Source of the DNA: Ruminococcus sp. | Lineage (GTDB): Bacteria; Bacillota; Clostridia; Oscillospirales; Ruminococcaceae | Length of the DNA: 64,000 nt | Direction of reading: 5' to 3' | NCBI GenBank assembly: GCA_017441505.1 | Contig: JAFRXL010000034.1 | Location: 1 to 64,000, forward strand | In this document: positions 8,021 through 16,164 of the stretch, piece after piece | Numbering within the stretch: position 1 is the first letter of the stretch | Layout: each line of letters starts with the position of its first letter | Position numbers and translations under genes: made by a program | Notes under the pieces: generated by a model | Databases searched by the model: none | The model's input: the letters and a program-made list of their open reading frames with translations, nothing else | What the model was told of the DNA's origin: nothing

Positions 8021-8881
8021 TTATTTTTCGGCATCTATGCTAATATCAGTGCCGTCTGTGGAAGCGATGATCTTTCCATTGAAGCAGGTTGAATAAGTGT
8101 GGATATTCCTGTTATTCAACAGATCTTTAGTTTTTGAAGAGAACTCGTCAGCCGAAGTACATACTATAGCACAGTCAGGGTCGGTGTTATCAAGAAATTC
8201 ACCGAGATTTTCAATGTTTCGACCATGATACGGGACTTTCAGCAGGTTGCATTTTCCAATATCCATTACTTCTTCCAGACGCTGCTCCATAGCGTCACCG
8301 GTAAACAGGAAAGTCATATCATGGTATTGCATTTTGGTTATCAGCGAGAAATCATTTTCATTTTCTTCACCGTAGAAAGTCTGTTCCGGAGCTGATACAG
8401 TATAGTTTACATCATCAAGTGTGAAAGAATAATCACTTGTTAGAAGCTGAGGAGTTATATTGTGCTCTGTTATAGCTTTATTGTATTTTTCCATTTCTTC
8501 GCTTGACTTATCATAGTCGGGAGCGAGGATGTTTTTGACTTCAAGCTTGTTTATGACCTTTGCAGCTCCGCCAACATGATCTTTATCGTAGTGGGTCAAT
8601 ATGAGATAGTCAACAGAAGAAACGCCTTCGTCTTCAAGCATACTTACTATTTCCTTGCCGTCACCCTTTTCGCCGCAGTCGATGATAACAGTGCTGTTCT
8701 GAGACCTTATCACCATAGCATCAGCCTTGCCGACATTAAGGAAAGTAACCTTGACTTCCGGATATGTTTGTTTTTTTTCTTCTTTTTTTGAGTCATTTTT
8801 TTTATCGCCGCATGAAAAAACTGATAAGCAGGTGAGAACGGCAGCGGCAACAGCAGCTGTGAATCTTCGTGGGTCTATCAT
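8021..8881 (-). CDS. metallo-beta-lactamase-fold lipoprotein, ComEC C-domain type
   Basis: The protein has 286 residues. A lipoprotein signal ends at Cys24 in LSVFSCGDKK, followed by a Lys/Glu-rich spacer. From about residue 42 it shows the MBL-fold layout of the extracytoplasmic domain of ComEC/Rec2: VTFLNVGKADAMVIRS, VIIDCGEKGDG, the metal motif THYDKDHVGG (about 97-106), LFTGDAMEQ and KVPYHGR. Proteins of this type are predicted hydrolases of nucleotides or phosphodiesters at the cell surface; the substrate is unknown. AAAGGAG lies about 8 nt before the ATG, and a promoter is at 8954-8982. Confidence 0.88.
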   Translation of the reverse strand: MIDPRRFTAAVAAAVLTCLSVFSCGDKKNDSKKEEKKQTYPEVKVTFLNVGKADAMVIRSQNSTVIIDCGEKGDGKEIVSMLEDEGVSSVDYLILTHYDKDHVGGAAKVINKLEVKNILAPDYDKSSEEMEKYNKAITEHNITPQLLTSDYSFTLDDVNYTVSAPEQTFYGEENENDFSLITKMQYHDMTFLFTGDAMEQRLEEVMDIGKCNLLKVPYHGRNIENLGEFLDNTDPDCAIVCTSADEFSSKTKDLLNNRNIHTYSTCFNGKIIASTDGTDISIDAEK

Positions 8882-8953
8882 TGAGTATTCTCCTTTCGGA
8901 TAGTAAGTTTTCTATAACTTTAAAATATGAAGCTTAAAATAATCTTAACATAA

Positions 8954-8982
8954 AGTATATCATTTATCGAAGGATATGTCAA
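8954..8982 (-). promoter_or_regulatory. promoter of the MBL lipoprotein gene
   Basis: On the minus strand TTGACA (8977-8982) and TATACT (8954-8959) have a 17-nt spacer. Confidence 0.75.
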
Positions 8983-9136
8983 TGAGGTTATTTATTAAAT
9001 TAATTAACTCCTAAAGATATGTGTATAATAAATACCGCCTTAAAGTCTTTTTTTATTCTAATCAACAGCGTCAAATTGCCAGCATACTTCATTCCACTGC
9101 CGCATAAAATATACAAAAATCCAAAGGAGCATTGCT

Positions 9137-9865
9137 ATGATGAAAATAAAGAGGAAACTGATAAGCGGAGGGATACTTTCAATTTGCAGTGTATTCGCAG
9201 TTATGGCAGGAGCCCATATCTCGCAAAAGGCTTCCGATAATGCGATCCCAGTATCGGTCGGACAATTCAAGGAAACGCCGGTTATTATTCTTGATGCAGG
9301 GCACGGCGGAATAGACGGGGGCTGTTCTTCGGCGGACGGAGTACCGGAAAAGGGGATAAACCTCAATATACTTTTAAAGCTGAGAGACATACTGGAAGTA
9401 AACGGATACGATGTAATAGTCACTCGTGATGAAGACAGGTCGATACACGATGACGGAGTTGAAGGTATAGCGAATCAGAAGAGCAGCGACATGGACAACA
9501 GGCTTGATATATTCAACAGCCGACAGAATGCGGTGTGCATATCCATACACCAGAATCAATTCAACGACCCGAAATATCATGGTGCACAGATGTTTTATTC
9601 ATCTTCAAATAAGCACAGCGAGGAGTTGGCGAGAGGGATACAAAAACGTTTTGTAGAATTTGTTCAGCCTGACAACAGCCGTGAGATAAAGCAGTGTGGT
9701 AAAGAGCTGTTTTTGTGTTATTACTGCAATAATCCTACAGTAATGGTGGAGTGCGGATTTTTATCGAATCCGGAAGAGGCTGAGCTCCTTAAAAGTGAGG
9801 ACTATCAGGGAAAGGTCGCATTTACAATTTTTTCAGGAATCAACGATTTTGTAAACTCAAAATAA
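9137..9865 (+). CDS. cwlD: N-acetylmuramoyl-L-alanine amidase, CwlD-like
   Basis: The protein has 242 residues, matching CwlD length. An N-terminal hydrophobic anchor (about 8-27) precedes an Amidase_3 domain with the zinc motifs ILDAGHGGIDGG, a conserved Glu in EKGINL, SIHQNQF and the catalytic VECGFLSNPEE. In Bacillus, CwlD removes the peptide from muramic acid during formation of the muramic-delta-lactam of spore cortex. Together with the SASP gene 8 kb away this points to sporulation. AAAGGAG precedes tandem ATGs at 9137 and 9140. A weak GCATA-16-CATAAAA pair upstream (9082-9109) resembles a forespore sigma promoter, but one -10 position is wrong. Confidence 0.88.
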   Translation: MMKIKRKLISGGILSICSVFAVMAGAHISQKASDNAIPVSVGQFKETPVIILDAGHGGIDGGCSSADGVPEKGINLNILLKLRDILEVNGYDVIVTRDEDRSIHDDGVEGIANQKSSDMDNRLDIFNSRQNAVCISIHQNQFNDPKYHGAQMFYSSSNKHSEELARGIQKRFVEFVQPDNSREIKQCGKELFLCYYCNNPTVMVECGFLSNPEEAELLKSEDYQGKVAFTIFSGINDFVNSK

Positions 9866-9875
9866 GATGTGTCAG

Positions 9876-9910
9876 AAGCGGACTTCGCATATATGCGGAG
9901 CCGCTTTTTT
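9876..9910 (+). terminator. terminator after cwlD
   Basis: The outer stem AAGCGG / CCGCTT encloses a second palindrome, CGCATATATGCG, and is followed by TTTTTT. Confidence 0.85.
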
Positions 9911-10021
9911 ATATTGTCCTAAAAAATTTTTGCTGATGATAAAATATACAACGGAAAAACATTGAAAAAGACTCGTTTTTTGCCCTCTTATGAGGCCACA
10001 TTATTTTAAGGAGTTGATTTG

Positions 10022-10222
10022 ATGTTCAACAGCAAAAAGTTTATAAGGTACGAAAATGGCAAAGCCGTGATACGTGCAGAGCTGATATTCGATACTCCGT
10101 CGGAGCTTCCTGCTTCTGTAGAATACGAAGGCTATATCCTTTCTCAGGGCACAGCAGCGTGGACAGTAAAGACCAAGGAAGTATACGCACTTGCTTCTGA
10201 CGGAAGCTGGATAAAACAGTAA
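10022..10222 (+). CDS. small protein preceding the knob-domain gene, unknown
   Basis: The product is 66 residues. I choose the ATG at 10022 over the TTG immediately before it, because AAGGAG lies about 8 nt upstream of that ATG. The protein is polar, without signal peptide or membrane segment, and has a repeated beta-strand pattern ending in WTVKTKEVYALASDGSWIKQ, a style seen in short phage structural proteins. It lies 11 bp before the knob-domain gene with which it shares an operon. No function is recognised. Confidence 0.65.
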   Translation: MFNSKKFIRYENGKAVIRAELIFDTPSELPASVEYEGYILSQGTAAWTVKTKEVYALASDGSWIKQ

Positions 10223-10233
10223 GGAGGAGATGT

Positions 10234-10656
10234 ATGAATAATATTGTCGATTCTATAATCGCTGCAAAGATAGCTTCTGATACCTATTCGGCCGGAGAAA
10301 TAGACAGCAAGCTTGCAGCAAAAGCTGATGAAGCTGATCTTGAGGAGCTTACAAGTGAGTTCAACACGCTTAATACGAGAACTTTCGGATTGGGTGAGCT
10401 TATGAAGAATGCTGATGACCTTAACAATTACAATATTGCCGGAGCATACAGATGTTCCACACAAGCTATGGCTATGACTCTTGTAAACTGTCCTACTACT
10501 GACGGATTCAGACTTGAGGTAAAATATACTGTCGGGGATACAAGATGTATCCAGATACTTTACCCGAACAGGACAAATGGTATCTTTTTTATGAGAGTCT
10601 ATGGAACATCAGGCTGGGGATCATGGTATAAATATGCCGGAGAAGAAATAATATGA
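10234..10656 (+). CDS. pyocin-knob / tail-fibre-type domain protein
   Basis: The product has 140 residues. Residues 1-50 form a helical, heptad-like stretch with alternating Ala, Asp and Leu, resembling the trimeric coiled stem of tail fibres. The C-terminal part (about 58-135) has the knob pattern ADDLNNYNIAGAYRC, then alternating strands and the closing GSWYKYAG. In phages and tailocins this domain sits on receptor-binding fibres. No other tail gene, capsid gene, lysis gene or integrase is near, so it is an isolated two-gene cassette, perhaps a remnant or a domesticated secreted protein. AGGAGG precedes the ATG. Confidence 0.75.
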   Translation: MNNIVDSIIAAKIASDTYSAGEIDSKLAAKADEADLEELTSEFNTLNTRTFGLGELMKNADDLNNYNIAGAYRCSTQAMAMTLVNCPTTDGFRLEVKYTVGDTRCIQILYPNRTNGIFFMRVYGTSGWGSWYKYAGEEII

Positions 10657-10660
10657 TCAG

Positions 10661-10686
10661 TGGGCTGCGATGCAGCCCATTTTTTT
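10661..10686 (+). terminator. terminator after the knob cassette
   Basis: An 8-bp stem, TGGGCTGC / GCAGCCCA, has a 3-nt loop and is followed by seven T residues. Confidence 0.88.
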
Positions 10687-10758
10687 ATGAATAAAATATG
10701 TCAAATGATACAAAATAAAGTTTGAAAAATTAAATATATTGGATTATTAAAATAAAGG

Positions 10759-10787
10759 TTGATTTATTTGATATATTGTGATATAAT
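10759..10787 (+). promoter_or_regulatory. promoter of the polysaccharide locus (upstream of rfbA)
   Basis: TTGATT (10759-10764) and TATAAT (10782-10787) have a 17-nt spacer in an AT-rich intergenic stretch, about 75 nt before rfbA. Confidence 0.75.
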
Positions 10788-10862
10788 TTCACTTAGTAAA
10801 TAAAGATGAATGTTATATTGGTAAGATAATAATTTTATTTAATTTATACCGGAGGTAAAAAA

Positions 10863-11747
10863 ATGAAAGGTATTATATTAGCAGGCGGAGCCGGTACCAG
10901 ACTTTACCCTATTACGATCTCAGTAAGTAAGCAGCTTTTGCCTATCTATGATAAGCCGTTGGTGTATTACCCCTTATCAATGCTTATGCTCGCAAGAATC
11001 CGTGAAGTTCTTCTCATTTCTACCCCTGATGATATTGACGATTATAAGAAGCTTCTCGGAGACGGCTCAAGGATCGGTATGCGTATAGAGTATAAGATAC
11101 AGGAAAAACCAAGAGGACTTGCTGACGCTTTTATACTTGGAGAGGAGTTTATCGGCGATGACAGCGTGTGTCTCGTTCTTGGTGACAACGTGTTCTACGG
11201 TGCAGCTATGAGTGCTATACTGAGACAGGCTATGGACTCTATCAAGGACGGCGGTGCTTCTATTTTCGGATGCTTTATGAAAGATCCGAGAGAGTTCGGA
11301 GTAGTTGAGTTCGATGAGAACAAAAAGGTTATTTCAATAGAGGAAAAACCTCAGAAGCCAAAGTCTAATTATGCCATACCGGGACTTTATTTCTATGATA
11401 ACAATGTAGTTGAGATAGCTAAGAACGTGGTTCCTTCCGCAAGAGGAGAAATAGAAATATCCTCTATAAACAATGCTTATCTCGAAAAAGGACAGTTGAA
11501 TGTAACGCTTATGGGAAGAGGCGTTTCATGGTTCGATACAGGTTCTCCGAAGGGAATGCACAAGGCGAGCGGATTTGTTAAGACAATACAGGAAATGCAG
11601 GGATTCTATATTTCATGTATCGAAGAGATCGCTTGGAGAAAAAAATTCATCGATGATGCTCAGCTGAAAAAATGCGGCGAAGAACTGAAAATGACCGAAT
11701 ACGGAAGATATTTGTTATCCCTTCCTGCACAGGAAGAAGATCAGTGA
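10863..11747 (+). CDS. rfbA: glucose-1-phosphate thymidylyltransferase
   Basis: The 294-residue protein has the family's normal length. It makes dTDP-glucose from dTTP and glucose-1-phosphate, the first step of dTDP-deoxysugar synthesis. The N-terminal nucleotide motif GIILAGGAGTRLYPIT is intact, as are the sugar-binding motifs VCLVLGDNVFYG, EEKP, and GEIEISSINNAYL and the conserved WFDTG. CGGAGG precedes the ATG by 8 nt. It opens the polysaccharide locus, whose other end carries rfbB, the next enzyme. Confidence 0.95.
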   Translation: MKGIILAGGAGTRLYPITISVSKQLLPIYDKPLVYYPLSMLMLARIREVLLISTPDDIDDYKKLLGDGSRIGMRIEYKIQEKPRGLADAFILGEEFIGDDSVCLVLGDNVFYGAAMSAILRQAMDSIKDGGASIFGCFMKDPREFGVVEFDENKKVISIEEKPQKPKSNYAIPGLYFYDNNVVEIAKNVVPSARGEIEISSINNAYLEKGQLNVTLMGRGVSWFDTGSPKGMHKASGFVKTIQEMQGFYISCIEEIAWRKKFIDDAQLKKCGEELKMTEYGRYLLSLPAQEEDQ

Positions 11748-11806
11748 CCGCTGATGCTATCCGGCGTATATATAATAAGTATAAATGAAATCAGAGGTAT
11801 AATGAA

Positions 11807-12463
11807 ATGAACGGAAAACTTATCGTTATAGAAGGTCTTGACGGAAGCGGTAAGGCTACGCAGGCAAAGGCTCTTTATGAAGAGATACAGAAAAGAGAAA
11901 AGAACGTTATCAAAGTATCTTTTCCGGATTATGAAAGTCAGTCCTCGGCACTTGTAAAAATGTATCTTGCAGGTGAATTCGGTACAGACCCGGATTCTGT
12001 AAATCCATATGCTGCTTCAAGCTTCTATGCTGTGGACAGATTTGCAAGCTACGCTAAAAACTGGAAAAAATTTTATCTTGAGGGCGGAGTTGTAATAGCA
12101 GACAGATATACAACTTCAAATGCGATACATCAGTGTGCTAAACTTCCGGAGGATAAGTGGGAAGACTTCATTAAGTGGCTGTTTGACTACGAGTATAAAC
12201 TTATCGGTATACCTGAACCATATAAGACAGTATACCTCAGAGTCGACCCTGATGTAAGTCAGGAGCTCATGACCAAGCGTTATGAGGGCAACGAGAATAA
12301 AAAGGATATTCACGAAGCTAATCTTGATTACCTTAAACGCTCACGCCGTGCTGCCGATTTTTGTGCAAAGGCTCTCGGCTGGAGCGTAGTTGAGTGCATC
12401 AAGGACGGTGCAATGAGAAGCATAGAAGATATTCATGACGAAATAATGGCAATAATATACTAA
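11807..12463 (+). CDS. tmk: thymidylate kinase
   Basis: The 218-residue protein has the P-loop IEGLDGSGKAT near the N-terminus, the DR motif in VIADRYTTSNAIHQ and a lid region with Lys/Arg residues. It phosphorylates dTMP to dTDP. Its place between rfbA and the ketoisomerase gene suggests that it supplies dTTP for dTDP-sugar synthesis, though it may equally be the cell's only copy. It lies 59 bp after rfbA and is followed by a terminator. Confidence 0.9.
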   Translation: MNGKLIVIEGLDGSGKATQAKALYEEIQKREKNVIKVSFPDYESQSSALVKMYLAGEFGTDPDSVNPYAASSFYAVDRFASYAKNWKKFYLEGGVVIADRYTTSNAIHQCAKLPEDKWEDFIKWLFDYEYKLIGIPEPYKTVYLRVDPDVSQELMTKRYEGNENKKDIHEANLDYLKRSRRAADFCAKALGWSVVECIKDGAMRSIEDIHDEIMAIIY

Positions 12464-12485
12464 AAATATTCAGCAATATAATATT

Positions 12486-12530
12486 AAAGCGGAGTTCGTT
12501 TTTTCAGAATGCTCCGCTTTATCATTTTTT
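12486..12530 (+). terminator. terminator after tmk
   Basis: The stem AAAGCGGA / TCCGCTTT (12486-12493 with 12513-12520) is followed by ATCATTTTTT. It separates rfbA-tmk from the rest of the locus. Confidence 0.75.
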
Positions 12531-12627
12531 GGTAAAAACAATATTTTTTTAATATATGAAAAATATGCCGTCATTTGTTTAAAGTCACGAAAAGTCCATG
12601 CAAATAATGTATGTTGGCTTTTATAGC

Positions 12628-12656
12628 TTGACTTTTCTATTGCCATATGCTATAAT
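12628..12656 (+). promoter_or_regulatory. second promoter of the polysaccharide locus, with about 80-nt leader
   Basis: TTGACT (12628-12633) and TATAAT (12651-12656) have a 17-nt spacer. The leader from about 12663 to 12740 is unusually long and GC-richer than its surroundings, but I could not recognise a riboswitch or antitermination element in it. Confidence 0.78.
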
Positions 12657-12740
12657 TACTTTGTAAAATTAGCTTTGCAGGTGGGAAATGCCTTGAAATA
12701 CGGTCTTTTCAGCCGCTTGGCAGGATCAGGAGAATAAGAA

Positions 12741-13163
12741 ATGAAATATAGCTTGATCGACATCAAAAGTACACATTATGATGATAAAACAGCCGGTGGG
12801 TTGTCTTTCTTTGAAGGGGAAAGAGACGTACCATTTAAAATAAGAAGAATATATTGGATCTATGAAGCTGAAAAAGGTACGCATCGTGGTTTCCACGCTC
12901 ATACCTTAAACTGGCAGCTTCTTTTTTGCCCTTATGGCAGTATCGATATTATACTCGATGACGGTCATGGGCGTGAAAAGGTCACACTCGACAGCCCTTC
13001 AAAAGGGCTTGTTCTTAGTCCGGGATTGTGGAGAGAGATGATCTGGAATAAGACAGGTTCGGTTCTTTGCGTTGCAGCTTCGGAATATTACGATCCTGAT
13101 GAATACATAAGAGATTATGATAAGTTTATCGAATACGTAAAAAATAAAGAGTCTGAACAATAA
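12741..13163 (+). CDS. fdtA: dTDP-4-keto-6-deoxyhexose 3,4-ketoisomerase (FdtA/QdtA type, WxcM-like cupin)
   Basis: The 140-residue single-cupin protein has the family signature HRGFHAHTLNWQLLFCPYGS, with the active-site His pair, then the conserved DGHGREKVTLDSPSKGL and YDPDEYIRDYDKF at the end. These enzymes move the keto group of dTDP-4-keto-6-deoxyglucose from C4 to C3, ready for transamination. The absence of rfbC and rfbD in the locus and the presence of a DegT aminotransferase agree with a 3-amino-3,6-dideoxyhexose. FdtA and QdtA differ only in C4 stereochemistry, which I cannot call. Confidence 0.88.
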   Translation: MKYSLIDIKSTHYDDKTAGGLSFFEGERDVPFKIRRIYWIYEAEKGTHRGFHAHTLNWQLLFCPYGSIDIILDDGHGREKVTLDSPSKGLVLSPGLWREMIWNKTGSVLCVAASEYYDPDEYIRDYDKFIEYVKNKESEQ

Positions 13164-13194
13164 TAAAGAACTTTTTTACAGGGGGACTGTGACA

Positions 13195-14016
13195 ATGGCT
13201 GAACAGGCTAAAGGAAATTATAATCTCATCTCATCTGAGGAAGGCGAGATAGCAAAATATTTAAAAGAAAAAAACCTCAGGCATACTAATGAAATATCAC
13301 AAGAAGTGCATCCGGTTGATAGTTTTTATACAAGGTATGTGAAACGTATCCTTGATATACTTATTTCCCTTCCGGTTTTTTTGCTGACTTTCCCATTTAA
13401 TCTTATATTTGGTATATGTACATATTTCGACGTTGGAAGTCCTATATTCTATCATCAGACAAGAGCCGGAAAAGACCTTGAAGAGATAGATATGATAAAA
13501 TTCAGAAATATGACAAATGCGACCGATGCCAACGGAAAACTTCTTCCGGCTAAGGAACGTGTTACCAAATTCGGCAGATTTATGAGAAAAACTTCGCTGG
13601 ATGAGCTTCTTAACTTCTGGAGCGTACTTAAAGGCGATATGTCAATTATCGGACCAAGACCGCTCCCTTTGTTTTTTACAGAGAGAATGAGCGAAAGACA
13701 TAAAGCAAGATACGCTGTCCGTCCGGGACTTGAATGTCCGAGAATGGTACCGCAGGATAATCCCGATAAATCAATATATCACTATCACTTTGAAAGCGAT
13801 ATTTGGTATGTAGAACACGTAAGCTTCAAAACAGACGTTATGCTCGTGTTCAAACTTATAAAGATGACGCTTTCTTTCCGCAAGCGTGCTAAAAATGCTA
13901 ATGTTGCAAGCTATTTCGTAGGATATGACGATGAGGGATATGCAACAAGCACTACTCATGCAAAGAAAGTATACGGCGAGGATTTCTGGAAAAAAAGCAC
14001 AGTCACTCAGGACTGA
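13195..14016 (+). CDS. undecaprenyl-phosphate sugar phosphotransferase (initiating transferase)
   Basis: The product is 273 residues from the ATG at 13195, preferred over a GTG two codons earlier because GGGGG lies 9-10 nt before it. After a 45-residue polar N-terminus come one hydrophobic segment (YVKRILDILISLPVFLLTFP) and the catalytic core of the bacterial sugar transferase family: SPIFYHQTRAGKD, MIKFRNMTNA, KTSLDELLNFWSVLKGDMS and IIGPRPLP. It is the short PglC-like form without the N-terminal membrane domain of WbaP. It would load the first sugar-phosphate of the repeat unit onto the lipid carrier. The C-terminal 35 residues are extra. Confidence 0.92.
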   Translation: MAEQAKGNYNLISSEEGEIAKYLKEKNLRHTNEISQEVHPVDSFYTRYVKRILDILISLPVFLLTFPFNLIFGICTYFDVGSPIFYHQTRAGKDLEEIDMIKFRNMTNATDANGKLLPAKERVTKFGRFMRKTSLDELLNFWSVLKGDMSIIGPRPLPLFFTERMSERHKARYAVRPGLECPRMVPQDNPDKSIYHYHFESDIWYVEHVSFKTDVMLVFKLIKMTLSFRKRAKNANVASYFVGYDDEGYATSTTHAKKVYGEDFWKKSTVTQD

Positions 14017-14047
14017 TGACTTTATATAAAGTAAAGGTGGTTAGAAA

Positions 14048-15019
14048 ATGGGTAATGGCAGAGAGGTAGTTCTTGTTACGGCTATCGGAACTATGACTGC
14101 AACAACTGTAGTTGAAGAATTGAAAAAAATGGGTAAGTATTACATAATAGGCGGAGACATCTACGAAAAGAACATGGTCGCTACAACAAAGGATGTAGAT
14201 GAATTCCATGTTTTTCCACCTGCTATCTATGAACTGGATAAGTATATAGAGTTCGTTCTGAAATTCTGCAAAGAGCACGAAGTTAAGTACTATTTCGCTG
14301 TTATCGATGAGGAGATAGTGAACCTTTCAAATAACAGAGAAAAGTTTGAGGAAATTGGCGTGAAGCTCTGTATCCCGAACAGAAAACTCGTCGAGACCTG
14401 CCATTTCAAGAATAAATTCTCGGAATGGTTAGACAGAGAAATGCCTGAGATCTCAATAAAGACTTTCGGCAGTGCTGACGAGATAAAAGATGAGGATTTC
14501 CCGATTTTTGTAAAGCCTGTAGAGGGCAGAGCAAGTACAGGCTGCCGCAGGATAGACACAAGAGCTCAGCTTGATGAGTTCGTTGATACTGCGGAAATAG
14601 GTAAAACTATCGTTGCTCAGCAGTTTGCAGAGGGCGAGATAGCTACAGTTGATATTATAAGCAATAACAAGACCGGTCAGATAATACTGGCACCTCGCAA
14701 GGAATTGCTCAGAAATTCAAACGGATGCGGTATAGCTGTAAAGACTTTCCATTGCGAAAAGCTTGAAGATATATGCCGCAGACTCGTACAGAAACTTGAA
14801 CTTAACGGCGTTGTGAATGCAGAATTTTTCTGTAAGGACGGCGATTATAAGATCATAGAGATAAACCCCCGTTTTTCTGCCGGTACAGGATATTCATGTA
14901 TGGCAGGTGCAAAGATGGTCTTGAATGCTATGGAGATCGCTGACGGAAACCCTTGTACTGTCGGTGAACTGACACTTGGAAAAAATTATGCTAAACGATA
15001 CGAAACTTATGAAATGTGA
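14048..15019 (+). CDS. ATP-grasp ligase, carbamoyl-phosphate-synthase-like
   Basis: The 323-residue protein starts with a Rossmann-like pre-ATP-grasp domain (VVLVTAIGTMTATTVVEELK). The ATP-grasp core shows FPIFVKPVEGRASTGCRRI (ATP-binding lysine and glycine loop), TIVAQQFAEGE and the metal-binding block YKIIEINPRFSAGTGYSC. Such enzymes join a carboxylate to an amine or thiol with ATP. It lies between the initiating transferase and the aminotransferase (11-bp gap), so a plausible role is to acylate the 3-amino group of the dTDP-sugar made by its neighbour. That role is inference. Confidence 0.85.
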   Translation: MGNGREVVLVTAIGTMTATTVVEELKKMGKYYIIGGDIYEKNMVATTKDVDEFHVFPPAIYELDKYIEFVLKFCKEHEVKYYFAVIDEEIVNLSNNREKFEEIGVKLCIPNRKLVETCHFKNKFSEWLDREMPEISIKTFGSADEIKDEDFPIFVKPVEGRASTGCRRIDTRAQLDEFVDTAEIGKTIVAQQFAEGEIATVDIISNNKTGQIILAPRKELLRNSNGCGIAVKTFHCEKLEDICRRLVQKLELNGVVNAEFFCKDGDYKIIEINPRFSAGTGYSCMAGAKMVLNAMEIADGNPCTVGELTLGKNYAKRYETYEM

Positions 15020-15030
15020 GGAATAATTCA

Positions 15031-16125
15031 ATGGATGTTAAATTTACTGTGCTTCAGAGAGGTTTTGAACTGCATAAGGACGAGTACGAGGAAGCTGCTT
15101 TAAGAGCTCTTCGTTCAGGCTGGTACGTTCTCGGAAATGAGCTTGAAAGCTTTGAGAAGGAATTTGCTTCATATATCGGCATGAATTACGGTATAGGCGT
15201 GAATTCCGGTCAGGACGCTCTTATCCTTGCAGTCAGAGCACTTGGCATAGGTGCAGGGGATGAGGTGATAACTCAGTCCAATGCTTATATTGCATCAGTT
15301 TTTGGAATAACAGAAAATGGAGCAACACCGGTTTTTGTTGAGCCTGATAAGTATTTCGGTATGGATCCGGAAAAGCTTGAAGCTGCTATAACACCTAAGA
15401 CAAAGGCTATATTACCGGTGCATCTTTATGGACATATATGCGATATGAGCCGTATTAAGGCTATCGCTGACAAGCACGGCTTACCTGTGATAGAGGACTG
15501 TGCACAGTGCCACGGTTCAAATCAGAACGGTAAGAAGGCAGGTTCATTCAGCACTATCTCATGCTTTAGTTTCTATCCTACAAAGCCGCTCGGAGCATTC
15601 GGTGATGCAGGCATATGCCTTACAAATGACCCTGAGCTCAACGAGAAGCTCCGTATGCTTCGTTTCTACGGAAGCCGAAAGAAGTACGTCAGCGAGATCA
15701 CAGGAATCAATACCCGTATGGACGAGATGCAGGCTGCACTCCTCAGCGTGGGACTTAAATATATCGACGAAGAAAAGAAGATACGTCAGCATATAGCTGA
15801 AAAGTACCTTAAAGGCATAACCAATCCGCTTATAAAGCTCCCTGAGACAAGAGAGGATACAGAGCACGTTTACCATATTTTCGGTATCCTTTGCGAAAAG
15901 AGAGACGAGCTTATAAGCTTCCTTGCTGATAAGGGAGTACAGGTAGGTATTCACTATCCTATACCTCCTCATCTTTCACCATGCTATGATTATCTCGGTC
16001 TGAACAAGGGAGATTTCCCTGTTGCTGAGTATTATGCAGATCATGAGGTAAGTCTGCCTATATATGCAGGTATGCCGGATGAAGAGGTAGATGCTGTGAT
16101 TGAGGCAATTAATTCTTTTGAGTAA
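15031..16125 (+). CDS. fdtB: DegT/DnrJ/EryC1 sugar aminotransferase (FdtB/QdtB type)
   Basis: The 364-residue protein starts at the ATG at 15031, with GAGGAA 7 nt upstream; the in-frame GTG at 15016 overlaps the previous gene's stop. PLP-enzyme motifs are GVNSGQDALILAVRALG, EDCAQCHGS, the Schiff-base lysine in SFYPTKPLGAFGDAG and the C-terminal GIHYPIPPHLSPCY block. It should transfer an amine to the 3-keto sugar from the upstream ketoisomerase, giving dTDP-3-amino-3,6-dideoxyhexose. The symbol is by analogy. Confidence 0.9.
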   Translation: MDVKFTVLQRGFELHKDEYEEAALRALRSGWYVLGNELESFEKEFASYIGMNYGIGVNSGQDALILAVRALGIGAGDEVITQSNAYIASVFGITENGATPVFVEPDKYFGMDPEKLEAAITPKTKAILPVHLYGHICDMSRIKAIADKHGLPVIEDCAQCHGSNQNGKKAGSFSTISCFSFYPTKPLGAFGDAGICLTNDPELNEKLRMLRFYGSRKKYVSEITGINTRMDEMQAALLSVGLKYIDEEKKIRQHIAEKYLKGITNPLIKLPETREDTEHVYHIFGILCEKRDELISFLADKGVQVGIHYPIPPHLSPCYDYLGLNKGDFPVAEYYADHEVSLPIYAGMPDEEVDAVIEAINSFE

Positions 16126-16164
16126 TATTAGTTGAAGTTTATTACATAATTATGGGGTGTCGAC

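Noticed and set aside
9082..9109. Sigma-G-type promoter before cwlD
   Set aside because: GCATA and CATAAAA are near consensus, but the -10 has a mismatch at a key T and the spacer is 16; too weak to list as a feature.
10022..10656. Prophage
   Set aside because: Only a knob-domain gene and a small partner are present; no capsid, terminase, integrase or lysis genes are found.
12663..12740. Riboswitch or antitermination element in the fdtA leader
   Set aside because: The leader is long and somewhat structured, but no known riboswitch core or ops/JUMPstart sequence can be read in it.
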